A stretch of 64,000 nt of DNA. It comes from Gottfriedia sp049568075. GTDB taxonomy: Bacteria; Bacillota; Bacilli; Bacillales; Bacillaceae_G. The stretch is from NCBI GenBank assembly GCA_049568075.1, contig CP144911.1; one strand, 5' to 3'. This document shows, in pieces, positions 17,175-23,273 of this stretch (positions are counted from its first letter, which is position 1; each line of letters starts with the position of its first letter). The translations under genes and the position numbers were made by a program. The notes beneath the pieces were generated by a model. That model had not been told where the DNA came from, did not search any database, and saw only the letters and a list, made by a program, of their open reading frames with translations.

Positions 17175-18059
17175 TTATTTCGCCCTCTCTATAAAGATAT
17201 CATTTAGTGTAGGTTCTAATAATTGAAACTTCTTTATAGAACCCAATTTTGACTTAATACGGTTTAAAATCGTAAAAGCCTCCTCATCACTTTTTACCTT
17301 TACGTAAATTCCTAATTGCTTTTGTTCATAACTTACATTATTGGAATCTAGTATTTGTTTAATCGATGTTATATCTTCTAAAATTAAATTTCTATACCCA
17401 TAGTCTTCTTTTAAGCTATTTAAACTACCTTCCGCGACTACATTACCGTTCTTAAGTATACAAACATGCTCACAAAAAGCCTCCACTTGATCCATACGGT
17501 GGCTTGATAATATGACCGTTTTCCCTTTCTGAATTTGTTCGGTAATAATTGAAGCCATTAACTCAGCATTAACTGGATCTAGTCCACTAAATGGCTCATC
17601 TAAAATAATCAACTCAGGGTTATGTAATAAAGTTACAATTAGTTGAATTTTTTGTTGGTTACCTTTTGAAAGCTCCCCTGCCTTTTTATTTCGGTAATGT
17701 GGTATTTCTAGACGGTCTAGCCAATATGTTATTGCTACCTCAACCTCTTTATTAGACATACCTTCTAATTTCCCGAAATATTTAAGCTGATCAACAACTT
17801 TACTTTTGGTAAATAATCCTCTTTCTTCTGGTAAATACCCTACCTTAACTTTATCGGATTTAAATGGGCTCCCTTTCCAAGTTATTTCTCCTTTTGTAGG
17901 TGTAAGAAGACCTAATAACATTTTAATGGTGGTCGTTTTACCTGCCCCATTTCTACCTAATAAACCTAATACTCTTCCTGTAGGCAAAGTCAATGACAAT
18001 TCGTTAACGGCAATAGTATCTCCAAAACTTTTAGAAAGCTGTTTTATTTCTAAAGTCAA
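17175..18059 (-). CDS. ABC transporter ATP-binding protein, NatA/YhaQ-like
   Basis: The TTG at 18059 has AAAGGGGG at good spacing and gives 294 residues starting with the beta1 strand; an ATG 48 bases upstream lacks a ribosome site. The motifs are Walker A GRNGAGKTT, the family GYLPEERGL Q-loop region, signature LSKGNQQKIQ, Walker B LIILDEPFSGLDP and the H-loop SSHRM. The C-terminal 70 residues form the extra domain of this exporter class. It drives the adjacent NatB-like permease. Confidence 0.94.
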   Translation of the reverse strand: MTLEIKQLSKSFGDTIAVNELSLTLPTGRVLGLLGRNGAGKTTTIKMLLGLLTPTKGEITWKGSPFKSDKVKVGYLPEERGLFTKSKVVDQLKYFGKLEGMSNKEVEVAITYWLDRLEIPHYRNKKAGELSKGNQQKIQLIVTLLHNPELIILDEPFSGLDPVNAELMASIITEQIQKGKTVILSSHRMDQVEAFCEHVCILKNGNVVAEGSLNSLKEDYGYRNLILEDITSIKQILDSNNVSYEQKQLGIYVKVKSDEEAFTILNRIKSKLGSIKKFQLLEPTLNDIFIERAK

Positions 18060-18191
18060 CGCTCTTCCCCCTTTGAAGTTTAAATGTAATTCATATACAT
18101 TAAGCATACATTTTAAAGAATTTTAATTAAAGGTAAATATCGTAATTAGTTTATCAGTTCATTTAACTTGATTAGACTAAAGACAGAAACG

Positions 18192-18225
18192 AAAAAATGA
18201 GAATGCCACTCTAGCATTCTCATTT
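18192..18225 (-). terminator. Terminator of the lipoprotein/ATP-grasp/DUF350 operon
   Basis: TGAGAATGC (18198-18206) pairs with GCATTCTCA (18214-18222), extended by AT pairs, and is followed on the minus strand by TTTTTT. It lies beyond the GC-rich repeat that abuts the DUF350 stop codon. Confidence 0.85.
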
Positions 18226-18259
18226 CAATGTGTTAACAAAGTTCTAATAACCAGATTTT

Positions 18260-18387
18260 CAGACTGATTGCAAGCGCTTGTCTTTCGAGGCGCGAAGCCT
18301 GATGAGGAGCGGAGTTACCCTAGACGGTAATGAGCACCGCTCAACAGGCGAAGCAACGAAGAAAGCGAGCGTTTGGCGGGCAGTCTG
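18260..18387. repeat. 128-bp GC-rich palindromic extragenic element
   Basis: The element is bounded by CAGACTG (18260-18266) and CAGTCTG (18381-18387), which are inverted copies. Inside is the palindrome CAAGCGCTTG (18271-18280) and nested stems GCCTG/CAGGC, GAGCGG/CCGCTC and TTACC/GGTAA. It is visibly richer in G+C than its surroundings and directly follows the DUF350 stop codon. A 32-bp derivative occurs at 21607-21638. It looks like a non-autonomous mobile or REP-like repeat; I recall similar elements in other Bacillaceae but cannot confirm that here. Confidence 0.75.
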
Positions 18388-18388
18388 A

Positions 18389-18790
18389 TTAATATGAAAT
18401 ACTACCTGAAATTAATAAACCTACTGTTACACTTAAAGTAAACAATAAAGCAGCTACTGCAATATTTCCTTCTTCAACCTTTTTAGCAAATGAAATTTTC
18501 GGAAATAATACAAATTCTGCAATCCAATATGTAACCATTTGAGCTATAATACCAACTAAGCTCCAAATAATGAAATCACCATAGTTAACTGAATACTTTG
18601 CTGCTGACATAATAACAATGGCTAAACCTACTAATTTTCCCGCTAATTTCAGTGCAACGGCAATATTACCGTCCTCTAAAATTAATTTTTGTTCACTCAT
18701 CTTAGTGGTAAAAGTAAAAGCTAAAAATCCAATAAATAAAAGAATAAGTCCTGATCCTAAATACATTAAAGTACTAACAATACTATCCAT
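18389..18790 (-). CDS. yshE: DUF350 membrane protein, YshE-like
   Basis: The 133-residue integral membrane protein has four predicted helices (about 6-27, 48-66, 74-93 and 110-131) and DUF350 features such as the AEFVLFP turn between repeats. In Bacillus subtilis yshE lies between lcfA and mutS2; the same neighbourhood is kept here. It is the last gene of an operon, 23 bp after the ATP-grasp gene. DUF350 proteins also lie beside glutathionylspermidine-synthase-like genes in Escherichia coli (yjfL with yjfC), which supports a functional link. Its biochemical role is unknown. Confidence 0.85.
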   Translation of the reverse strand: MDSIVSTLMYLGSGLILLFIGFLAFTFTTKMSEQKLILEDGNIAVALKLAGKLVGLAIVIMSAAKYSVNYGDFIIWSLVGIIAQMVTYWIAEFVLFPKISFAKKVEEGNIAVAALLFTLSVTVGLLISGSISY

Positions 18791-18813
18791 TTATCTTCTC
18801 ATCCCCTCATTAA

Positions 18814-20058
18814 TTAATTTTTTTCTTCAACGATTCCTATTGGTAAAAAACAACTTTCGTTTCCGGTAATAATATTCCCAGCACGTACACCAATTGCGCC
18901 GTATTCTTCTTTAATTAAAAAACTACCTATTAATACATGTAAATCTAGCATTCCATCAGGAGTCATAACCCTTCTCATAGGTAAAGGTGAATATTGTTGA
19001 AACACCATAACTTGATCTTGATAGTTATTTTGTTTACTTTGTTGACGGTTTTCTCCGTTAATAATCTTAATTGAATCTCCTTCACGGCCAAATGCAGGTT
19101 TCTCAACATAGGGAAGATTGTTTTCTATAAAGAAATCTGGCTCTAAAAATGTTGGCAGAAAATGTTTTCTAATGGCCTCATGTTCTTCTACAGTAAAAAC
19201 ATCTGATTGCTCAATATGTAAATTCCAAATTAATGCTTGAACAGCCTTGGACTGTAGTAAGAATGAAGATAATGGATTAAAAATAATCAATTTCCCTTCT
19301 TTTACAAGTTCTAATAGTGCCAGGCCAATTTTTGTTCCATCTGAAGATTGATCAAGCTCTAGATGTTCAATTGGATAGGTTTGTCGGTAAAGAATGTGTA
19401 TTCGTTCCCCTTTAGGTGTATAAAGTCCATCGTTTTCAATAATCTGTAAATCTTCTAGCGCTATTAATTGACTCTTGCCATTGTATAGGGATTGGATATA
19501 TTTAGCTGTCTTCCAATCTTCTTCATGATCACCATGAGCTGTAAAAACAATAATTGGTTTATCTAACCCTTTTATGCTTTTGTTAACAACATGATTTATG
19601 ACATAAGAAAGTTTCATTTCACTATCAGCATTAGGATTCTTCAAGTTAAAATAATCCGTAATGTAACCATTGACATGATGGGTCTCCATAATAAAAGTGG
19701 GGGTGTCACTATTGCATTCATAATGTTTCCAACCATCTTTTGTACGAACAAGGTCAATTCTTCTAATGATTCCTTCACTTTCAATCGTTTTATGACGTAA
19801 AAAAGGTACGATTTCCTTTGAATAACCAAGCATATAAAAAATATCATCTGGTAATTGTCTCATTAACCGAGCAGTCTTATCATAGATTTTACCAATTTGT
19901 TCCGTAATTAAATGAATTTCATCAACTTCACTTTCAGTCAACGGATAATAGTCTAATAAAGCATAATATGAATCTTGTAAATCCGCCCAAAAATCCGGAA
20001 GTTTTTGATATACTTCTTTACGTTTTCGTCTGTGATTCTGTAAATTCGCATTATCCAT
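18814..20058 (-). CDS. Glutathionylspermidine-synthase-like ATP-grasp ligase (YgiC/YjfC family)
   Basis: The 414 residues cover only the synthetase half of the family; the amidase domain of true GspSA is absent. Recognisable blocks are RIDLVRTKDGWKHYECNSDTPT (near 98-120, in segments), NPLSSFLLQSKAVQALIWN, the ATP-grasp core KPAFGREGDSIKI, QQYSPLP and the C-terminal IGSFLI...GIGVRAG-like segment. Family members couple ATP hydrolysis to amide-bond formation at a glycine carboxylate. The gene begins 2 bp after the stop of a lipoprotein ending in SGGFGG, which suggests translational coupling. The substrate is unknown; the lipoprotein C-terminus is a candidate. Confidence 0.88.
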   Translation of the reverse strand: MDNANLQNHRRKRKEVYQKLPDFWADLQDSYYALLDYYPLTESEVDEIHLITEQIGKIYDKTARLMRQLPDDIFYMLGYSKEIVPFLRHKTIESEGIIRRIDLVRTKDGWKHYECNSDTPTFIMETHHVNGYITDYFNLKNPNADSEMKLSYVINHVVNKSIKGLDKPIIVFTAHGDHEEDWKTAKYIQSLYNGKSQLIALEDLQIIENDGLYTPKGERIHILYRQTYPIEHLELDQSSDGTKIGLALLELVKEGKLIIFNPLSSFLLQSKAVQALIWNLHIEQSDVFTVEEHEAIRKHFLPTFLEPDFFIENNLPYVEKPAFGREGDSIKIINGENRQQSKQNNYQDQVMVFQQYSPLPMRRVMTPDGMLDLHVLIGSFLIKEEYGAIGVRAGNIITGNESCFLPIGIVEEKN

Positions 20059-20060
20059 TA

Positions 20061-20417
20061 TTAACCACCAAATCCTCCAGATGAACCTTTTCCAAAACCA
20101 CTTTTACTTGAAGATGAAGTATGCCCTGCATATTTACTAGAAGATTTGTAGCTCTTATAAGAACTACTTGCATGAAGTGCCGTTCTTGTAGGATAAAATA
20201 TTCCGCCATGATAATAACTATGGTAGTAATGACTAGTGCTATCATCACAAACCCAAACACCTTCGTCATCATCAAACTCCCAATCACGGCAATCGTCATT
20301 TTTCGGTTTATCTGGTCGGTCAGCATTTTGAGAACCACAGCCGGCTAATGTACTTACTGCTAAGCCACTCGTTAATGCGATACTAACTTTTTTCATTAAT
20401 AATGATGTTTTTGACAT
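20061..20417 (-). CDS. Lipoprotein with Gly-rich GFG C-terminus
   Basis: The 118-residue precursor has a lipobox (STLAGC, acylated Cys at about 27) after a basic, hydrophobic signal. Next come an acidic segment with DDCRDWEFDDDEGVWVCDD, a Tyr/His-rich stretch, a Ser/Lys-rich linker and the terminal GFGKGSSGGFGG. It should sit on the outer face of the membrane. It is a paralog of the next upstream gene, sharing the MSKTSxLMKKVSIAxTSG start, the DWEFDxxxxxWxCDD block and the tail. The GFG tail recalls the C-terminal region of enterobacterial YgiB/YjfM (DUF1190), also encoded beside an ATP-grasp gene. Confidence 0.85.
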   Translation of the reverse strand: MSKTSLLMKKVSIALTSGLAVSTLAGCGSQNADRPDKPKNDDCRDWEFDDDEGVWVCDDSTSHYYHSYYHGGIFYPTRTALHASSSYKSYKSSSKYAGHTSSSSKSGFGKGSSGGFGG

Positions 20418-20531
20418 TGGGATCTCCTTTCGAGTATTGAAAATTATTCTATTCTATACTAAACTAATCTCTTTCATAAAGTATATAGAAATTAGCTTGA
20501 ACTATCCCTCTTACTCTCGTTATCTTTTAAA

Positions 20532-21038
20532 CTAACCTCCAAATCCCCCAGAAACTCCACTGCCAAAACCACTTTTTTTAACTGAAGAATTTGTACTTTT
20601 AATCATGCCTGAGGATTTGTATTGATTAAAATCATTGTTGCTATATAACATATTTTTTGTTGCAAAGAATGAGCCTAAAAAGAAAAAATTACGGTAAAAT
20701 GAGCTTGAAGTATCATCACAAATCCAAATATTATCTTCATAGTCAAATTCCCAATCACTACAATTTTCATCATCAGGCATTTCCGTATCTGTGTACGCAA
20801 AATCTATTTCGTCACTATCAGTATAATCAGTCTCATCAATACTATCTTCAGTCGTTGTCTCCTCATCAACCTCATTTACTTGCTTGGTATTTTCATAGAC
20901 CGGTTGACTTGATTCATAAGAATTATCAGTTGTCTCAATCGACTCTGGTTCAGATCCACACCCGGTTAATGAACTTATTACAATACCACTTGTTATGGCA
21001 ATACTCACTTTTTTCATTAATTTTGATGTTTTTGACAT
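20532..21038 (-). CDS. Lipoprotein paralog with Gly-rich GFG C-terminus
   Basis: The 168-residue precursor opens the operon, with ATG behind TTAGGAG. The lipobox is SSLTGC (Cys about 27). A long Glu/Asp/Thr-rich linker (about 30-90) is present here but missing from its shorter paralog. Then follow the conserved DWEFDYEDNIWICDD block, an aromatic FFFLGSFF stretch and the tail GFGSGVSGGFGG. The two lipoproteins are a tandem duplication with a divergent linker. The function is unknown; context puts it with the ATP-grasp ligase and DUF350 protein. Confidence 0.85.
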   Translation of the reverse strand: MSKTSKLMKKVSIAITSGIVISSLTGCGSEPESIETTDNSYESSQPVYENTKQVNEVDEETTTEDSIDETDYTDSDEIDFAYTDTEMPDDENCSDWEFDYEDNIWICDDTSSSFYRNFFFLGSFFATKNMLYSNNDFNQYKSSGMIKSTNSSVKKSGFGSGVSGGFGG

Positions 21039-21091
21039 TGTATTCTCCTAATTCAATATATAAATACATACATTTCTATCCTAAACTGTGT

Positions 21092-21109
21092 TATATACTA
21101 ATGTATATA
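21092..21109. promoter_or_regulatory. Palindrome in the divergent promoter region of the lipoprotein operon
   Basis: TATATAC and GTATATA are perfect arms around TAAT, centrally placed between the divergent lipoprotein operon and the gene at 21133. The left arm overlaps a possible plus-strand -10 TATACT. It is a possible shared operator. Confidence 0.4.
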
Positions 21110-21132
21110 CAATTATTAAAGGAGTTTGAACA

Positions 21133-21573
21133 ATGTTTAATACAGACAACATCTTTGTTCTTGAATATCGATTACTTGATGGAGAATTTACACGACCTAT
21201 TTACCATTTTCCATTTTTATCAAAGGTCCAAATCTTTACAAGAAGATATTGCGATTACTTTATTTTAAATGGTTTTGTTTACGAGAATAGAGGCTCTTAT
21301 ATCGAGGAAGATCGATATGTAATTGAAGTAATTGAATCGGACATGGAAAATACTCCTTTTTACCATTTAACCAGACCGTTAGGCATTGAAATTAGAGATG
21401 TCGATACTTTTGATGAAATTCATTTCTATGAGAGTGGAGATGAATTGGATCTACTTTCTTGGCTTCAATCAACTTATATAACAATAAATCATCAAATTTA
21501 CGAGCAAACTTCAAATGAAGTTGATCAAGACCGTAATACTTACGTGATGTATGTCAAACGGTATATTGAATAA
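21133..21573 (+). CDS. Conserved-looking hypothetical protein
   Basis: The 146-residue soluble protein starts at ATG with AAAGGAG upstream. It is rich in aromatic and acidic residues, with alternating beta-like segments (FVLEYRLLDGEFTRPIYHFPF, split here, and EDRYVIEVIESD), and has no signal or membrane segment. It diverges from the lipoprotein/ATP-grasp operon across a short region with a palindrome, so shared regulation is possible. I do not recognise a family. Confidence 0.75.
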   Translation: MFNTDNIFVLEYRLLDGEFTRPIYHFPFLSKVQIFTRRYCDYFILNGFVYENRGSYIEEDRYVIEVIESDMENTPFYHLTRPLGIEIRDVDTFDEIHFYESGDELDLLSWLQSTYITINHQIYEQTSNEVDQDRNTYVMYVKRYIE

Positions 21574-21578
21574 AAAAT

Positions 21579-21606
21579 AAGCTACCTAAGGCTTCCTAGG
21601 TAGCTT
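21579..21606 (+). terminator. Terminator hairpin of the 21133 gene
   Basis: AAGCTACCTA (21579-21588) pairs with TAGGTAGCTT (21597-21606). The 32-bp repeat follows at once, and a near-copy of this hairpin lies at 21673-21698. Confidence 0.7.
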
Positions 21607-21638
21607 CAGACTGTTGACAAGCGCTTGCAATCAGTCTG
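21607..21638. repeat. 32-bp deletion derivative of the 128-bp element
   Basis: It is bounded by CAGACTG and CAGTCTG. Read on the minus strand it begins CAGACTGATTGCAAGCGCTT and continues GTC, identical over 23 bases to the left end of the element at 18260, then goes directly to the right end. It is therefore an internally deleted, inverted copy. Confidence 0.8.
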
Positions 21639-21664
21639 ATAATCATGTTTTTAGTACTTTGTCT

Positions 21665-21708
21665 ATACAATAAAGCTACCTAAGTCTCCTTAGATAGCTT
21701 TATTGTAT
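21665..21708 (-). terminator. Terminator of the GNAT/hydrolase gene pair
   Basis: A 20-bp stem with one mismatch (21665-21684 with 21689-21708) lies just after the stop of the acetyltransferase gene. Its core resembles the hairpin at 21579-21606. Confidence 0.75.
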
Positions 21709-21709
21709 A

Positions 21710-22165
21710 CTATAGTATTTGTTCTAGCTTGATTAAATCCTTACACTGTATGCCATTTTCCCATATTTCTTCATCATAATTATCAATAAAGAAATCATGA
21801 AAAACAGTACTGATTTGAAATCCGCAATTTTTATATAATGCTAATTGGTATGTACTTGAGTTACCGGTACAGATCGAAATTTTAGAATAACCAAGTTTTT
21901 TAGATTCATTAATACCATAATGGATTAAATTCTTTCCAAATCCTTGTCCTTGGAAGGTCGGATCAATTGCAATATTTTTAATTTCAACCTCTTCACTTGA
22001 ATTTTCCATTAATACTAATACACCGACGAGTATTTTTTGTTCTAGTACTTCATAAATATTACTCTTTTGAATATATTTATCTACCATTTCTTTTGATGGA
22101 TCAGCTAGTAATAATAGATTCCAATGCTCTTTCGTTAGAAATTGAATTTTATTTATATGATTCAT
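21710..22165 (-). CDS. GNAT-family N-acetyltransferase
   Basis: The 151-residue protein shows the full GNAT core: VEIKNIAIDPTFQGQGFGKNLI with the QGQGFG acetyl-CoA loop at about residues 71-92, then LGYSKISICTGNSSTYQLALYKNCGF. The SSTYQLALYKNCGF block is typical of small-molecule acetyltransferases. It starts at ATG only 9 bp after the alpha/beta hydrolase gene on the same strand, so the two are likely cotranscribed. The substrate is unknown. Confidence 0.88.
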   Translation of the reverse strand: MNHINKIQFLTKEHWNLLLLADPSKEMVDKYIQKSNIYEVLEQKILVGVLVLMENSSEEVEIKNIAIDPTFQGQGFGKNLIHYGINESKKLGYSKISICTGNSSTYQLALYKNCGFQISTVFHDFFIDNYDEEIWENGIQCKDLIKLEQIL

Positions 22166-22174
22166 TGATACTCC

Positions 22175-23044
22175 TTACTTTTTTAATCTTGCCTTTAAAT
22201 AATTTATCGTATCATTGGTAGATTTTTGTACCGAAAGATTTGTAAATCCATGGTTTCCATTTTTAAGTGCAATCAACGTAACCATTTTTGGATTTTTTTT
22301 AGCAAATCGCTTAGATTGACTGAACGGAACAAGCTTATCTCCTGTTCCATGTACGATAAAGATTGGGACTTTTGTCTTTTCTACATATTGAATAGGACTC
22401 ATTCGATTATACTCATCTGTCATTTGATCAACAGTACTATTCATATATTTATCTACAATTTCTGAACTTCTTGAAGAAGGAGATTGATTCATCGTCGTTA
22501 AGTCTGAAATTGGATACCAAGCAATAATATATTTTATTTTGTTTTGTATATCAGGCTGAAGACCAGTTAATAAGGCTAAGTGTCCACCAGCAGAAGCTCC
22601 AGCTATCCCGATTTGATTGCGATCAATTCCTAATTCAGTTGAATGTGTGTAAATAAAGTCGATTGCCGAATTCACATCACGAACTGGAAAGTTATATGAA
22701 TAATTTTCTTTTGAATAAAGTGTGTAGTCTATACTAATTGCTGTATATCCATCTTTTACTATTTCATTAAAAATCGTACTCCAACGTTTATTTAACGCTT
22801 TGCTTCCATATCTCCAAGAACCGCCATGAACAAATATCAACGTTGGCGATGGACCATGAGAATTTTTAGATCGGTATATATCAAAGGTTTGTGGAACTTG
22901 GGCAGGATTTGTGTAACGTACATCTCTTTGCACAATAATATCTTTATTTACATCATTTATCTTCTTTTGGTGTTTATGTTGAAAACCATTAAATCCAACA
23001 AAGACAATTACAAAGATGACTAATGCTAAAATGATTTTCTTCAA
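22175..23044 (-). CDS. Membrane-anchored or secreted alpha/beta-hydrolase (esterase)
   Basis: The 289-residue protein starts at TTG behind GAAAGGTG. It has an N-terminal hydrophobic anchor (residues 4-20), then the hormone-sensitive-lipase-type oxyanion motif HGGSW (about 75-79), nucleophile elbow GASAGGH, acid residue in HGTGDKLVPF and the catalytic His in KNGNHGF. It is an esterase of the BD-FAE/carboxylesterase type acting outside or at the membrane. It is followed at 9 bp by a GNAT gene. The natural ester substrate is not predictable. Confidence 0.88.
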   Translation of the reverse strand: MKKIILALVIFVIVFVGFNGFQHKHQKKINDVNKDIIVQRDVRYTNPAQVPQTFDIYRSKNSHGPSPTLIFVHGGSWRYGSKALNKRWSTIFNEIVKDGYTAISIDYTLYSKENYSYNFPVRDVNSAIDFIYTHSTELGIDRNQIGIAGASAGGHLALLTGLQPDIQNKIKYIIAWYPISDLTTMNQSPSSRSSEIVDKYMNSTVDQMTDEYNRMSPIQYVEKTKVPIFIVHGTGDKLVPFSQSKRFAKKNPKMVTLIALKNGNHGFTNLSVQKSTNDTINYLKARLKK

Positions 23045-23060
23045 GCCAATTCACCTTTCT

Positions 23061-23091
23061 AATTAAAAAGAGACTAACTCAGGTTATGTCT
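23061..23091 (-). terminator. Terminator after mutS2 and the small ORF
   Basis: AGAC-TAAC pairs with GTTA-GTCT with a one-base bulge (23071-23091) and is followed on the minus strand by CTTTTTAATT. Confidence 0.65.
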
Positions 23092-23171
23092 TCTAAGTTC
23101 ATCTTTATGTAAGATTTTAAATGTCTACATAAATTAATAGAAATACACTAATGATGCTAGCCTCAATTACT

Positions 23172-23255
23172 TTATTTAATAACTGTTACATACAAAATTC
23201 CCCAAATTAAAAATACTGCACAAACCGCAAATAATATTTTTGCCAACTTTTCCAT
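23172..23255 (-). CDS. 27-residue single-helix membrane peptide
   Basis: A short frame begins at ATG 23255 with AGGGG seven bases upstream and encodes a basic N-terminus (MEKLAK), one hydrophobic helix (ILFAVCAVFLIWGILYVTV) and a terminal IK. It lies 18 bp after the mutS2 stop and before the terminator, so it would be the last cistron of the zapA-cvpA-polX-mutS2 transcript. It has the form of a genuine small membrane protein, but no family is recognised and coding status is unproved. Confidence 0.5.
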   Translation of the reverse strand: MEKLAKILFAVCAVFLIWGILYVTVIK

Positions 23256-23273
23256 CTTAGAACCCCTATTACC

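Noticed and set aside
18260..18387. tRNA-like or other structural RNA gene
   Set aside because: The nested stems do not fit a cloverleaf, and the inverted ends and deleted copy indicate a repeat element.
20657..21268. 203-codon plus-strand frame rich in His, Tyr and Gln
   Set aside because: Antisense to the lipoprotein gene and overlapping the start of the 21133 gene; no ribosome site.
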